From assembly GCF_003991905.1 (NCBI RefSeq), contig NZ_RSCL01000001.1:62001-126000 (forward strand): DNA of 64,000 nt, read 5' to 3'. This DNA comes from Dulcicalothrix desertica PCC 7102 (lineage in GTDB: Bacteria; Cyanobacteriota; Cyanobacteriia; Cyanobacteriales; Nostocaceae). Below the pieces are notes generated by a model. It was not told the DNA's origin. It did not search any database and saw only the letters and a list, made by a program, of their open reading frames with translations. Positions 1 to 8,766 of this stretch are shown in pieces (within the stretch, counting starts at the first letter, position 1; every line of letters starts with the position of its first letter). A program made the translations under genes and the position numbers.

Positions 1-149
1 GTCGCAGTGTGGCATTTCAAAGAAACCGACACAAGTAGATACCCGTAACTTTTTTTAATTCTATACAGTCATAGATGTGAGCGGTTAAAAAGCAATCGCC
101 TAAAATTAGCTCGCACTTGTTACGGTGCTATCTTCCAGGAAAAAAAATC

Positions 150-1371
150 ATGAAATCTAACTTCATCAACAACGTCTCAATCGCAAACCAGTCCGCTTCC
201 GTCGAATTCTCTACTGAATTTACTGCTGTCACAGATAATACGTTAGTCGATTTACTTTGTCAGGAATTACAACCACAAATCAAAGCCTCCGAAGCCTGTG
301 TTAAATCTGTCTCAGCACGCATTGCACGCGAAGTAGAACGCATTTGCGATAAAAGCTCTCGTATTCAAACTTCCGGAGAAATTAATTCCTGGTTACTAAC
401 CTTAGCAAAACATCGTATTCAAAAGTGCCTGCATTACTACAAGCTTGGTTCTCAAAGAGGTCGTGTAGAATTACATAGCAGCTTGGGTTCAATGGTATAC
501 CGCCATATCTCAACTCCTAATGTTCAGCTAGGATTTGACGCACGCTATTAATTTGATTGAAGATTTCTTACAAGCATTTTATATCGAGGCCATCAAAGCT
601 TTTCGCCGTGAAAATGAACTAGCCGAAAATTACTCACCACGTACCAAGTTACAGTTAGCTGAGTATATGGCATTCACTGAACAATATGCAAAACGCCGAA
701 TTAACCTACCTGGTGGTTGTAACCAACAATTGATTATTTTACGCGCTCAAGGTTTTAGCCGGCGCCAACCACAAGAAACAACTGTTGACTTTGAAGCAGC
801 ACTCGAAGGTTCACGTACCGAAGAATCTGAAGCTTACCAACGTAACTCAACTGTACAGCAATTACGCGCACAGTTAGTGTCACAAGGAAACTTTGATCCC
901 GCTGAAGATTCAGAACGTAACCGTGTTGTTCAAGAACTTATGAGCTACCTCGAAGCGCAAGGTCAAAAAGACTGTATCGATTATTTAACACTCAAACTCC
1001 AAGACTTATCTGCTCCTGAAATAGATCATATTTTAGGTTTAACTAGCCGTCAACGCGACTACTTGCAACAACGCTTTAAATACCACGTTGAAAAATTTGC
1101 TCGTACTCACAATTGGCAACTAGTACATCAGTGGTTGGGTGCGGGTATCGAGCAGAAATTGGGCTTATCTTCGCAGCAGTGGGACAATTTTGTCAGCCAG
1201 CTAACAGAGCAACAGCAACAAATTCTGCAACTAAAAACAGCACTTATTAATGACCAAGTTATTGCTAAAACTGTTAAATGCACACCAAAACAACTGCAAA
1301 AACGCTGGACTCAACTTTTGGAATTAGCATGGACAATTCGTAACGGTCATGCCGAAGCACAAGCTGGTTAA
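150..1371 (+). pseudogene. HetZ-related protein, split by a +1 frameshift
   Basis: Two overlapping reading frames together make one HetZ-family protein of about 400 residues. The family includes HetZ and PatU-type regulators of heterocyst differentiation. The first part (150-551) ends in the family's RGRVELHSSLGSMVYR block. The second (TTG 535 to 1371) carries IEDFLQAFYIEA, YMAFTEQYAKRRINLPG, the LGLTSRQRDYLQQRFKYH segment and KQLQKRWTQLLELAW, which suggest helix-turn-helix DNA binding. Skipping one base near 549 (tat-t-aat) restores the expected join FDARYNLIEDFL. ATG 150 is preferred over the upstream TTG 117 because AGGA lies about 9 bases before it. The many variants versus HetZ proper and the absence of patU beside it suggest the HetZ-related paralogue, not hetZ itself. 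A sequencing error or programmed frameshift cannot be excluded. Confidence 0.8.
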
Positions 1372-1487
1372 TTGAATTAACTTAACTTCAAGTTATTAAC
1401 TTAGAGTTAAAAATATTTCAAATTAGTTTGTAGCGTTTATTCTAATTCTAAATACGTGAAATTATTACACTTAATCATTAATTATAG

Positions 1488-1523
1488 GAAATCCCGTTCT
1501 ATCGCAGAGCGGGATTTCTTTTT
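1488..1523 (+). terminator. Rho-independent terminator after the HetZ-related gene
   Basis: A 13-base arm GAAATCCCGTTCT pairs with AGAGCGGGATTTC (one G-T wobble) around a 5-base loop, followed by a run of five T. It lies about 115 bases after the stop of the HetZ-related gene and before DUF751. Confidence 0.85.
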
Positions 1524-1647
1524 AATATCATCTGTCAAGCTCCCACTCGTCAACATCTCGAAAGGGCGCCAAATTGTTGCCACGTACATTAGAATGAATT
1601 GTATGTGCTTGACAACCTATAGTAAAACTAAGGCAGTATAAAATCAA

Positions 1648-1854
1648 ATGTTTGACGGTTTTTGGGAGAATATTTCCCGTTACCCCCGCTACTTTATTAC
1701 AACCCTTCTTGGCGTTTTACTCAACCTCTTCGCTCCAATGGCGCCATTACTCAAGCGTCCAGTAACTGTAATCGCCTTAATTGGTATCTTAGTAAGCAGC
1801 CTTGTGTTTGTAAGCTTAACATTACGCGCAATGCTCGGCTTAACCCCGGTTTAG
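1648..1854 (+). CDS. DUF751 / Ycf33-family membrane protein
   Basis: This 68-residue protein matches the cyanobacterial and plastid DUF751 (Ycf33) family by its FWENISRYPRYFITTLLGV start, the PLLKRPVTVIALIG centre and the LTLRAMLGLTP end. Two hydrophobic stretches (about 14-30 and 40-62) predict a small double-spanning thylakoid or plasma-membrane protein. The function is not known. It lies 74 bases upstream of rbfA on the same strand and the two may be co-transcribed, although a heptamer-repeat block sits between them. Confidence 0.88.
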   Translation: MFDGFWENISRYPRYFITTLLGVLLNLFAPMAPLLKRPVTVIALIGILVSSLVFVSLTLRAMLGLTPV

Positions 1855-1859
1855 TTTAA

Positions 1860-1902
1860 AGTGCTGAGTGCTGAGTGCTGAGTACTGAGTACTGAGTGCT
1901 AT
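1860..1902. repeat. Short tandem heptamer repeats (GTGCTGA type)
   Basis: Five to six copies of a 7-base unit close to GTGCTGA/GTACTGA lie between DUF751 and rbfA. The same heptamer recurs at 25025-25086 and 34058-34218. Short tandemly repeated repetitive sequences of this kind are typical of heterocystous cyanobacteria. Confidence 0.85.
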
Positions 1903-1928
1903 TTTTGATTGAGGAGACTTAAAATATT

Positions 1929-2342
1929 ATGGCTAACAATCGTCGCGTTGAGCGCGTTGCAGAATTGATTAAACGAGAAGTCAGTCAAATGCTGCTTAAC
2001 GGCATTAAAGATGACCGTGTGGGAACAGGAATGGTCAGCGTCACAGATGTTAATGTTTCTGGCGATTTGCAACATGCCAAAATTTACGTTTCCATTTACG
2101 GAACCCAAGAAGCCAAAGCCGAAACAATGGCTGGTCTAAAATCTGCCACTGGTTACGTCCGTAGTGAACTTGGCTCAAGGGTACGTTTACGTCGTACTCC
2201 AGAAGTCATGTTTGTTGAGGATGATTCAATTGAACGTGGTACAAATGTTTTGTCGCTGCTCAATCGTATTCGCAACGAACGTCCGGTAGATGATTCAGTA
2301 GATGATTTACAAGAAGACCAAGAAGACCAAGAAGAGCAGTAA
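1929..2342 (+). CDS. rbfA: 30S ribosome-binding factor RbfA
   Basis: RbfA binds the 30S subunit during late 16S rRNA maturation and cold adaptation. The 137-residue sequence shows the KH-like core: [18 protein letters not shown] at the N-terminus, [20 protein letters not shown] in the middle and [20 protein letters not shown] before the end. An acidic tail (about 118-137, rich in D/E/Q) follows, as in many cyanobacterial homologues. The start has GAGGAG about 10 bases upstream. Its neighbour DUF751 may be in the same transcript. Confidence 0.96.
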   Translation: MANNRRVERVAELIKREVSQMLLNGIKDDRVGTGMVSVTDVNVSGDLQHAKIYVSIYGTQEAKAETMAGLKSATGYVRSELGSRVRLRRTPEVMFVEDDSIERGTNVLSLLNRIRNERPVDDSVDDLQEDQEDQEEQ

Positions 2343-3212
2343 GAGGTACCTCCAAAGCAGGGGATCAATACAGACTAAGGTTCTGAAAATTGTTCCCCCA
2401 AGCTTTTGCTTTCATTCATTCATCACAGTTTTGTCGCTTGATATTGGTTCTTTTAATAAATGTTATATAAATTTATAATAGTTAATCTTTTCAAGGCGCC
2501 TGCTGTTTTGAAGCATTATTCCCTCGGAACGTTATATTTTTAGCCCGATAATTTATGTAATTGCACTGCCTTGATGGCATTTTATGCTTGCCATTATTTG
2601 ATATAATAGTATTGAAACGCTAGGCAATCGCCTTTTTGTTACACAGAAAAATCTGTAATCATATACTCAGTAAATTCTTAACCTAATTTAATACTTGTTT
2701 AAGAAACCCTTAAGACAAGATAAATCGTAAGAGCAAATGAGGTATGTTAACACTTAGTCCTTGAGCTAGTTTATACCTTTCACCTAGGCAGGTAACTTGT
2801 GTATATCTTATCTAGAAGAACAGTTTTGATTGTACGCCACCGCCACATATTTCATCGATAGCGGGCGCCCAAATCTGCCCTTCAGTTCTTACTTTCTCGC
2901 TGTTTCTCCACTTATGAAAACACTCTCTTTTGCCTTGGAGTGTTTAAGCAATGGCTTGTCGGCATCGCAAAGTAATATGTGTCGAAAAGCGTAGCTCTAC
3001 ACTGAGACCGGAAGATAGCAGGTGGGAAATATGTCAGGAGATATTGATTTTTTTCACATTTCTTTAGATAATTTGAAGGTGTGTAGCGCCAGAATGAAAA
3101 TAGTTCCGTATAGCAAACTACAAAACTCAAGCCATAAGTAAATTTTTTTTGCTGCGTTAGTTTTAGTGCAATTTTGGGAACACTAGTTAAGTGTAATTCG
3201 TGAGTAAATAAT
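2343..3212. other. 870-base intergenic region, no supported gene
   Basis: AT-rich spacer between rbfA and the DUF4327 gene. A hairpin with arms ATGGCA/TGCCAT lies near 2575-2597, and a 7-base-pair stem AACACTC/GAGTGTT lies near 2918-2944. Neither has a convincing T-tract. The only sizeable reading frame (2912-3223, minus) has no family signature and is rejected. The space is long enough for a small RNA or a long leader for the downstream gene, but nothing shows this directly. Confidence 0.5.
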
Positions 3213-3449
3213 ATGAGTGTCAATACGGTGCCTTCTATCAGTTACTATTCTCTAGGCGTGATTCAAGACGAAGCACGTCGGCTGGTGCAGAAAGGGGTTG
3301 TAAGCAGACAGCAGCCCATTTATACCTTGTGCCAGTACATTCCAGCCAGAGAATGGGTTTGTATTGAGTGTGAATTAGAAAAATGCGACTTTTTGCTGCG
3401 AGACCGCATTGCCGACTTAATTGGTCGTGAGGAATGGGAAAACGACTAA
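3213..3449 (+). CDS. DUF4327 family protein
   Basis: This 78-residue soluble protein matches the cyanobacterial DUF4327 family: the IQDEARRLVQKGVVSRQQPI segment, then YTLCQYIPAREW, and the ending LLRDRIADLIGREEWEND. Two cysteines occur in the VCIECELEKCDF segment. The function is unknown. No clear Shine-Dalgarno sequence precedes the ATG. The gene stands alone between two long intergenic regions. Confidence 0.88.
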   Translation: MSVNTVPSISYYSLGVIQDEARRLVQKGVVSRQQPIYTLCQYIPAREWVCIECELEKCDFLLRDRIADLIGREEWEND

Positions 3450-3842
3450 TTAATCTGAACGTTCGGTTTTTGGGTTGGGCTTAAGATTAAGTCACCATAG
3501 ATTTGACAACCAAGGTACGGTTGCACAGACTGCTAGTCTGAAAAATCTCTGCTTACAACCGCTTACTCCCAATCCATGATTTAATTGTTCCCTGTTAACT
3601 TAAATCTTGGCTAAAAACTTTAAAGTTCCAAAATAGTAAAACCTACATAATACGGATTTATTACACCCGTGAGTCCTTATTCATCCCTGTCGTAGTGGGG
3701 ATATATCAAAATCATTTTTAGCGCTTAATTGCGTCGGTGTCATCAGAGAAGGAACTATAAAAATTCATTGCTTGAGTCTTTTTGAATTCCCGGAGCAGTG
3801 CTGGCAGCAACACTTGCTCCTTTTTTAATTTTGATCCGCTGA
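3450..3842. other. Intergenic region with a terminator; possible small RNA
   Basis: The 390-base spacer ends in a terminator at 3792-3826. A small hairpin (AGACTGCTAGTCT, about 3528-3540) lies in its first part. The terminator is more than 340 bases past the DUF4327 stop, so either the mRNA has a long 3' UTR or an independent short transcript ends there. No known RNA family is recognised. Confidence 0.4.
3792..3826 (+). terminator. Rho-independent terminator
   Basis: GGAGCAGTG pairs with CACTTGCTCC (one bulged T) and is followed by TTTTTT. A second perfect hairpin, AATTTTGATC/GATCAAAATT, follows at 3827-3850 and contains the stop codon of the minus-strand gene at 3843. Confidence 0.75.
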
Positions 3843-4193
3843 TCAAAATTGTTCTAAGTACTGATTCACGTCCTCTATAACTCGAGTGAGTTCAGCTTCT
3901 GTAGTTAATTTGATGGTGGCATCGCGCACGGTAATTAGAACTTTAGCAGCAAAAGGTGTTGCCCAGATATTTGGGTTACAAAAAATTTCTAGAAACACTT
4001 CTCCTGTGTATCTATACTCTACAGGACGTTGAGGAGTTGGTTTGGCGCCTCCACCACTTTTTGCCGTCGAAACAGCTTTGAGACTCATTATCAATTGGTC
4101 GAGTGCAGCTTTCAAGTCGCGTGCAGCAGACTCAGAAAAGCTAAAAGATATAGAACCTTCGCCCAAGTTTAATGTTAAGTGAGTACTAGACAT
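3843..4193 (-). CDS. Conserved hypothetical protein, function unknown
   Basis: 116 residues from the ATG at 4193. The longer open frame to 4292 is only read-through of the GAAACC repeat and is not used. The N-terminal half ([22 protein letters not shown]) looks like a small beta-rich domain followed by a helix with [13 protein letters not shown] Lys/Pro/Gly-rich linker (about 67-78) leads to a second small domain ending in [11 protein letters not shown]. No catalytic motif is visible and no family is recognised. The stop codon lies inside a perfect 10-base-pair hairpin. Confidence 0.6.
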   Translation of the reverse strand: MSSTHLTLNLGEGSISFSFSESAARDLKAALDQLIMSLKAVSTAKSGGGAKPTPQRPVEYRYTGEVFLEIFCNPNIWATPFAAKVLITVRDATIKLTTEAELTRVIEDVNQYLEQF

Positions 4194-4230
4194 AATTTTA
4201 TTATCGTCACTTATTGACAATTGTTTACAC

Positions 4231-4343
4231 AAAGAAACCAAAGAAACCGGGTTTCTATGGACAATCTCGTTTTCATTACTATATATCAACAAGAAACCCG
4301 GTTTCTAAATTTTGACGAAGAAACCAAAGAAACCCGGTTTCTT
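4231..4343. repeat. Dispersed palindrome cluster (family A, AGAAACCCGGTTTCT)
   Basis: Three copies of the 15-16 base palindrome AAGAAACC(C/G)GGTTTCT lie at 4241-4256, 4291-4306 and about 4325-4341, with GAAACCAAAGAAACC spacers. The element recurs at 11.7, 33.0, 52.1 and 55.6 kb. Confidence 0.85.
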
Positions 4344-4615
4344 ACCTTAGATTTATTCCTGAAGAAATAAAATTTATGAAAACCTTACTGGTATTAATGC
4401 AATAAGTAATCAAGTAGTTGAATAACAGGTAAGATAAGTCACTTATTTAATTAAGTCTATGTTGAGATAATAATTTGATAAATACTTGCAACAAACTCAA
4501 GTATAATATAGCAGCTAAAGAAATATATAAGCTATAGTATGTAAGGGTTTGCAACATTTATTTTGTGCTATTTGTTCTACAGTATAAATAGAGGCATGGA
4601 TGTAAAATATACTGT

Positions 4616-5503
4616 ATGAATTATGATAATCGTGGTGTTGTTAGAAGAGTTTTACTCATCACACTACTGCTGAATATTTTTGTGATGGTGCTAAAAGGTT
4701 TTGTTGGAACTTTGACCGGTTCTTTGAGCTTGCTTGCCGATGCGCTGCACAGTGTTACCGATAGTGCCAATAATGTACTAGGATTGATTACCAGTAGCTT
4801 TTCTTCTCCTTATCCCGACCGTGAACATCCTTATGGACATCAGAAATTTGAAGCTGTGGGAGCATTGGGAATTGCTGCTTTTTTGGGAATTGCCTGTTTT
4901 GAAATAATTCAAGGCGCCGTCGAAAAAATAATCAACGGTGGCAAACCAGTAAAAATTACTCCCTCAGAACTATGGATACTACTACTAGTATTGGGTGTAA
5001 ACATTTTTGTAGCATTTTATGAACGTCGCGTAGGTAGGCGGGTAAAAAGTAATATATTGATTGCTGACGCAACCCACACAATGAGCGATATTTGGGTAAC
5101 GATAACAGTTATCGCAGGATTGATTGGTGTGTGGTTAGGATATCAATGGTTAGATATAGTCTTATCCTTCCCCGTCGCACTTCTAGTATTTTGGAGTGGG
5201 TGGACAGTATTAAAAGAAAATTTACCGTGGCTTGTAGATGAAATGGCAGTTGCTCCCGAAGTCATTCACTCCTTGGCACTCTCAGTCCCTGGAGTTGTCA
5301 ATTGTCATAATATTGCCTCACGTGGAGTTATTGGGCGCCAAGTATTTATAGAAATGGATTTAATAGTAGATGCAAACGACGTAGAAACATCTCACCGTAT
5401 CACCGAACAAGTAGAAAAACTTCTAGAAGAGAGATTTTCTCCCGCCAGAGTTATGATACATGTAGAACCACCCAGCTATCTATCCAACCAAATTAGTTAC
5501 TAA
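4616..5503 (+). CDS. Cation diffusion facilitator (CDF) transporter
   Basis: A 295-residue inner-membrane metal/proton antiporter that exports divalent cations such as Zn, Mn or Fe. About five to six hydrophobic helices fill residues 10-205. The metal-site pairs of the family are visible: HSVTD in the second helix and DATHTMSD in the fifth. The HPYGHQKFE loop after the second helix is also typical. The C-terminal cytosolic metallochaperone-like domain (about 210-290) ends in VMIHVEPP. The substrate cannot be read from the sequence. The gene is monocistronic. The upstream spacer is AT-rich and contains the family A repeats. Confidence 0.93.
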   Translation: MNYDNRGVVRRVLLITLLLNIFVMVLKGFVGTLTGSLSLLADALHSVTDSANNVLGLITSSFSSPYPDREHPYGHQKFEAVGALGIAAFLGIACFEIIQGAVEKIINGGKPVKITPSELWILLLVLGVNIFVAFYERRVGRRVKSNILIADATHTMSDIWVTITVIAGLIGVWLGYQWLDIVLSFPVALLVFWSGWTVLKENLPWLVDEMAVAPEVIHSLALSVPGVVNCHNIASRGVIGRQVFIEMDLIVDANDVETSHRITEQVEKLLEERFSPARVMIHVEPPSYLSNQISY

Positions 5504-5663
5504 AAATTTTTCGGCAGTGGTATTCACAATGTCTTTAAAGTTATAAGAGATTGAAATATGTTATTAATATTTTGTGGCAAATAATATTGTCTGTATTAAT
5601 TATAGCAAACCGATTTACTAATTTGCCAAATAATGTATATATTTACACTGTGGCTTGGGAAAC

Positions 5664-8417
5664 ATGACGACTGAGCTAACCGTTCTTATCATTGATAATT
5701 CTCCCAATGAACGGGAGCTTTACCGCCATTGTTTACAGCAAGACGCGAAATATAACTATACAATTATTGAAGCTTCCACTGGCAAAAGCGGTCTTGAATC
5801 ATGGCGCCGATTTCAGCCAGATGTAATTTTACTCGACTTTTTGCTTCCTGATATCGACGGGTTAGAGGTAATTGACGAATTAAAAAAGCAAATCGATGAG
5901 CAACCGCGTACCTGGCTGCCTGCTGCAATAATGATAACTGGGCAGGGTAACGAAGCAGTTGCAGTCCAAGCAATGAAGAGCGGTATACAAGATTATTTAG
6001 TCAAGCGAGAGACTACACCGGATATTTTACGCTCAACATTACACTCAGCCGTCGAAAATGTACGATTACGCCGAAAATTGCTTTCTAGTGAGGAACGCTT
6101 TCGTACTTCAATCGAAAATTCACTCGACTGCTTCGGCTTTTATTCGGCAGTTCGTAACAACGAAGGTAATATAGTTGATTTTCGGTTTGAATATGTCAAT
6201 GCTGCTGCTTGTGAAGCGAATATGTTGAGCAAAGAGGAGCAGCTAGGTAAGTTACTGTGCGAATTATTTCCTGCAACACGCACCAGTGGTTTATTCGATA
6301 AATATTGTTATGTCGTTGAAACTGGTCAACCCTTAATAAAGGAATCACTTATATATACCGATGTATTTGGCAAACAGTTGTCAACGCGCGTATTCGATAT
6401 TCGGATTTCCAAAATGGGAGATGGAATTGTTGCATCATGGCGTGATGTTACAGCCAAAAAGCAAGCTGAGGACTTTATCGAGCGCATCGCCACAGCTACA
6501 CCTGGTTTACTATACGTTTATGACTTAGTTGAGCAACGTAACGTCTATGTAAATCGTCAAATTGGCGAAGTGTTAGGTTATACGACATCCGAGATTGAAG
6601 CAATGGGCACCCAGTTATTTACTTTACTTATGCATTCAGAGGATGTGTTACGGTTGCCTCAACTGCTTGAGCGTTTTAATACACTTCAGGATGGTGATAC
6701 TCTTGAAACTGAGTATAGGATGCGACATAAAAATGGGGAATGGAGATGGTTATTAAGTAAAGAAGTTATTTTTAAGCGTAATTTTGATAATTCACCCCGT
6801 CAAATTGTTGGGACTGCACTCGATATTACAGAACATAAGCGAACTGAGGAATCACTCCGCAAAAGTAATGAGCGGTTTCAATTGGCAGCGCGTGCTGTTA
6901 ATAGCTTGATTTATGATTGGGACACTCTTGGTAACACTATAGAACGTAGCGATGGAATAACGCGGATTTTCGGTTATGATACTGCGGAAGTTGAGCCAAC
7001 AGTTGAATGGTGGTATGAGTTAATTCATCCTGATGATATTAATGATTTGAAAAGCGCTCTTGATGCTATAATCGCCGAGCAAGATTGTTATACTTTATCC
7101 TACCGAGTACGTTCTAAAGATGGAAACTATCGGTATGTGGAAGAGAAAGGTAAGATAATTCGTAATTCGGAAGGAGATGTCGCACGAGTAGTTGGTAATG
7201 CTACAGATATTACTGTTGCAAAACAAACTGAAGCTGCATTGCGTGAAAGTGAAGCGAAATTTCGGCGCATTGTTGACTCAAATTTTGTAGGTGTTTATTT
7301 TGGTGATGCCAGTGGTCGCATTTTTGAAGCAAACAATGCTTTTTTAGAAATGTTTGGCTACACAGGTGCCGATATTGAGACAGGGGTTCTACGTTGGGAT
7401 ACAATGACCCCATCAGAATTTAAGGAACTCGATGCTGAAAAAATTCAAGAACTACAATTAAACGGAATTTGTACTCCATTTGAAAAAGAGTATTTTCACA
7501 AAGACGGTACGCGCGTCCCCATCTTACTTGGTATTGCCCAAATGGAGGGTAGAGAAGATGGTTACAGTGCTTGTTTTATCATAAATCTAACTCAGCTTAA
7601 ACAAACAGAAGCGGCACTACGGCAAAGCGAAGAACGTTACAAACATTTATTAAAACTCGAAGAAAAAGCACGACAGTCAGCAGAAACAGCAAACCGTGCC
7701 AAAGATGAATTTGTCGCGATGGTATCACACGACTTGCGCTCTCCTCTAAATGCTATTTTAGGTTGGGCAAAGTTACTTCAAACGCGCAAATTTGACGAAG
7801 CAGCAACTCAAAAAGCACTTCAAACAATTGAACGCAACGCCAAGTCTCAGGCTAAACTTCTTGAAGATTTGCTTGATATGTCGCGTATCCTCAGAAGTAA
7901 GCTGCAATTAGAACTTTTGCCAGTTAACCTTTATACTGTTGTCACAGCGGCTATCGAAACAGCTTATCCAGGCGCCAACGCTAAAAACATTCGTTTTGTA
8001 ACAGTACTTGATAACTCAATACCTCCTATCTCTGGGGATATTCATCGCTTGCAACAGGTAATGGGAAATTTACTCTCCAATGCGCTAAAATTTACCGACG
8101 TAGGTGGGCGTATCGAAGTATATTTATCAATTAAACACGCTTGGCAAGGAAATCAAGATTTAAATTACATTCAAATAGACGTTAAAGATACAGGTATAGG
8201 TATCAAGCCAGAGTTTTTACCCCAAGTATTTGAACGTTATCAACAAGATAATTCTAATGGCAGGCACCAGGGTTTAGGTTTAGGACTGGCAATTGCAAGT
8301 CACATCATTGAATTACATGGTGGAACAATTACTGCCACAAGTCTAGGTGAAGGACAAGGAAGTACTTTTACAATTCGATTCCCTTTTAATAATAATCCCC
8401 CCCTAACCCCCCCTTAA
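5664..8417 (+). CDS. Hybrid sensor histidine kinase (REC-PAS repeats-HisKA-HATPase)
   Basis: A cytosolic kinase of 917 residues counted from ATG 5664; a TTG nine bases upstream is the alternative. It starts with a receiver domain (1-125) with its phosphoacceptor Asp about 58 in ILLDFLLPD. About four PAS/PAC-type sensory modules follow (roughly 140-650; PAC-like ends at DVTAKKQAE, DITEHKRTE, DITVAKQTE). A HisKA domain follows with His about 689 in MVSHDLRSPL, then HATPase boxes NLLSNALKF, DTGIGI and GLGLGLAIA. There is no transmembrane segment. The final residues (NNNPPLTPP) are encoded by the family B repeat that begins at the 3' end. No response regulator is adjacent. Confidence 0.93.
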   Translation: MTTELTVLIIDNSPNERELYRHCLQQDAKYNYTIIEASTGKSGLESWRRFQPDVILLDFLLPDIDGLEVIDELKKQIDEQPRTWLPAAIMITGQGNEAVAVQAMKSGIQDYLVKRETTPDILRSTLHSAVENVRLRRKLLSSEERFRTSIENSLDCFGFYSAVRNNEGNIVDFRFEYVNAAACEANMLSKEEQLGKLLCELFPATRTSGLFDKYCYVVETGQPLIKESLIYTDVFGKQLSTRVFDIRISKMGDGIVASWRDVTAKKQAEDFIERIATATPGLLYVYDLVEQRNVYVNRQIGEVLGYTTSEIEAMGTQLFTLLMHSEDVLRLPQLLERFNTLQDGDTLETEYRMRHKNGEWRWLLSKEVIFKRNFDNSPRQIVGTALDITEHKRTEESLRKSNERFQLAARAVNSLIYDWDTLGNTIERSDGITRIFGYDTAEVEPTVEWWYELIHPDDINDLKSALDAIIAEQDCYTLSYRVRSKDGNYRYVEEKGKIIRNSEGDVARVVGNATDITVAKQTEAALRESEAKFRRIVDSNFVGVYFGDASGRIFEANNAFLEMFGYTGADIETGVLRWDTMTPSEFKELDAEKIQELQLNGICTPFEKEYFHKDGTRVPILLGIAQMEGREDGYSACFIINLTQLKQTEAALRQSEERYKHLLKLEEKARQSAETANRAKDEFVAMVSHDLRSPLNAILGWAKLLQTRKFDEAATQKALQTIERNAKSQAKLLEDLLDMSRILRSKLQLELLPVNLYTVVTAAIETAYPGANAKNIRFVTVLDNSIPPISGDIHRLQQVMGNLLSNALKFTDVGGRIEVYLSIKHAWQGNQDLNYIQIDVKDTGIGIKPEFLPQVFERYQQDNSNGRHQGLGLGLAIASHIIELHGGTITATSLGEGQGSTFTIRFPFNNNPPLTPP

Positions 8418-8523
8418 TAAGGGGGGGAACAAGAATTCAAAGTCTCTTATAAAAAAGTCTCTTATAAAAACGGAGCAAAAAGTAAATTCTTAGCCCCCCT
8501 TATCAAGGGGGGTTGGGGGGATT
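8394..8523. repeat. Family B inverted repeat (CCCCCCTTAATAAGGGGGG)
   Basis: Two G/C-run arms, about 8394-8427 and 8492-8523, face each other around a 65-base centre. The centre contains a 16-base direct duplication (AGTCTCTTATAAAAA, 8441-8470). The left arm overlaps the last codons and stop of the kinase gene. Similar elements lie at 15831-15914 and 54776-54885. Confidence 0.85.
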
Positions 8524-8679
8524 AATTATATTTTTGTGTATTTTGTAACATTTTTCTTCTCAGATAAATCACGCAAACTAAAAAATACACAATATTTTAT
8601 TCAGTAATAATTCCGAAGCAAAAAGCTACTAAATTTTTTTACAATTCAATAAATCTCACGATTTACACACACTATTACA

Positions 8680-8724
8680 AGTCCAAATACTTGATTCAAG
8701 AACTTATCAAGTATTTGAACTTTT
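8680..8724. terminator. Strong hairpin between convergent kinase and guaA
   Basis: A 16-base arm (8680-8695) and its complement (8706-8721) pair with one mismatch around a 10-base loop, and the plus strand continues TTTT. It lies between the convergent kinase and guaA genes and could terminate transcription from the plus side, possibly both sides. Confidence 0.6.
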
Positions 8725-8766
8725 CACTGTCTATATATAGACGAAATATTGGAAATTAAAAGGCGC

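Noticed and set aside
546-553. Programmed +1 frameshift in the HetZ-related gene
   Set aside because: The site TAT-TAA-T lacks a recognised slippery codon and upstream Shine-Dalgarno-like stimulator; an indel or error is simpler.
1456-1641. 61-codon plus-strand frame after the HetZ-related gene
   Set aside because: It runs through the terminator hairpin and has no family similarity.
2912-3223. 103-codon minus-strand frame in the rbfA-DUF4327 spacer
   Set aside because: Composition is not protein-like, there is no ribosome-binding site, and it overlaps the start of the DUF4327 gene.
4194-4292. N-terminal extension of the minus-strand hypothetical gene
   Set aside because: It reads through the GAAACC palindromes; the ATG at 4193 opens a sensible protein.
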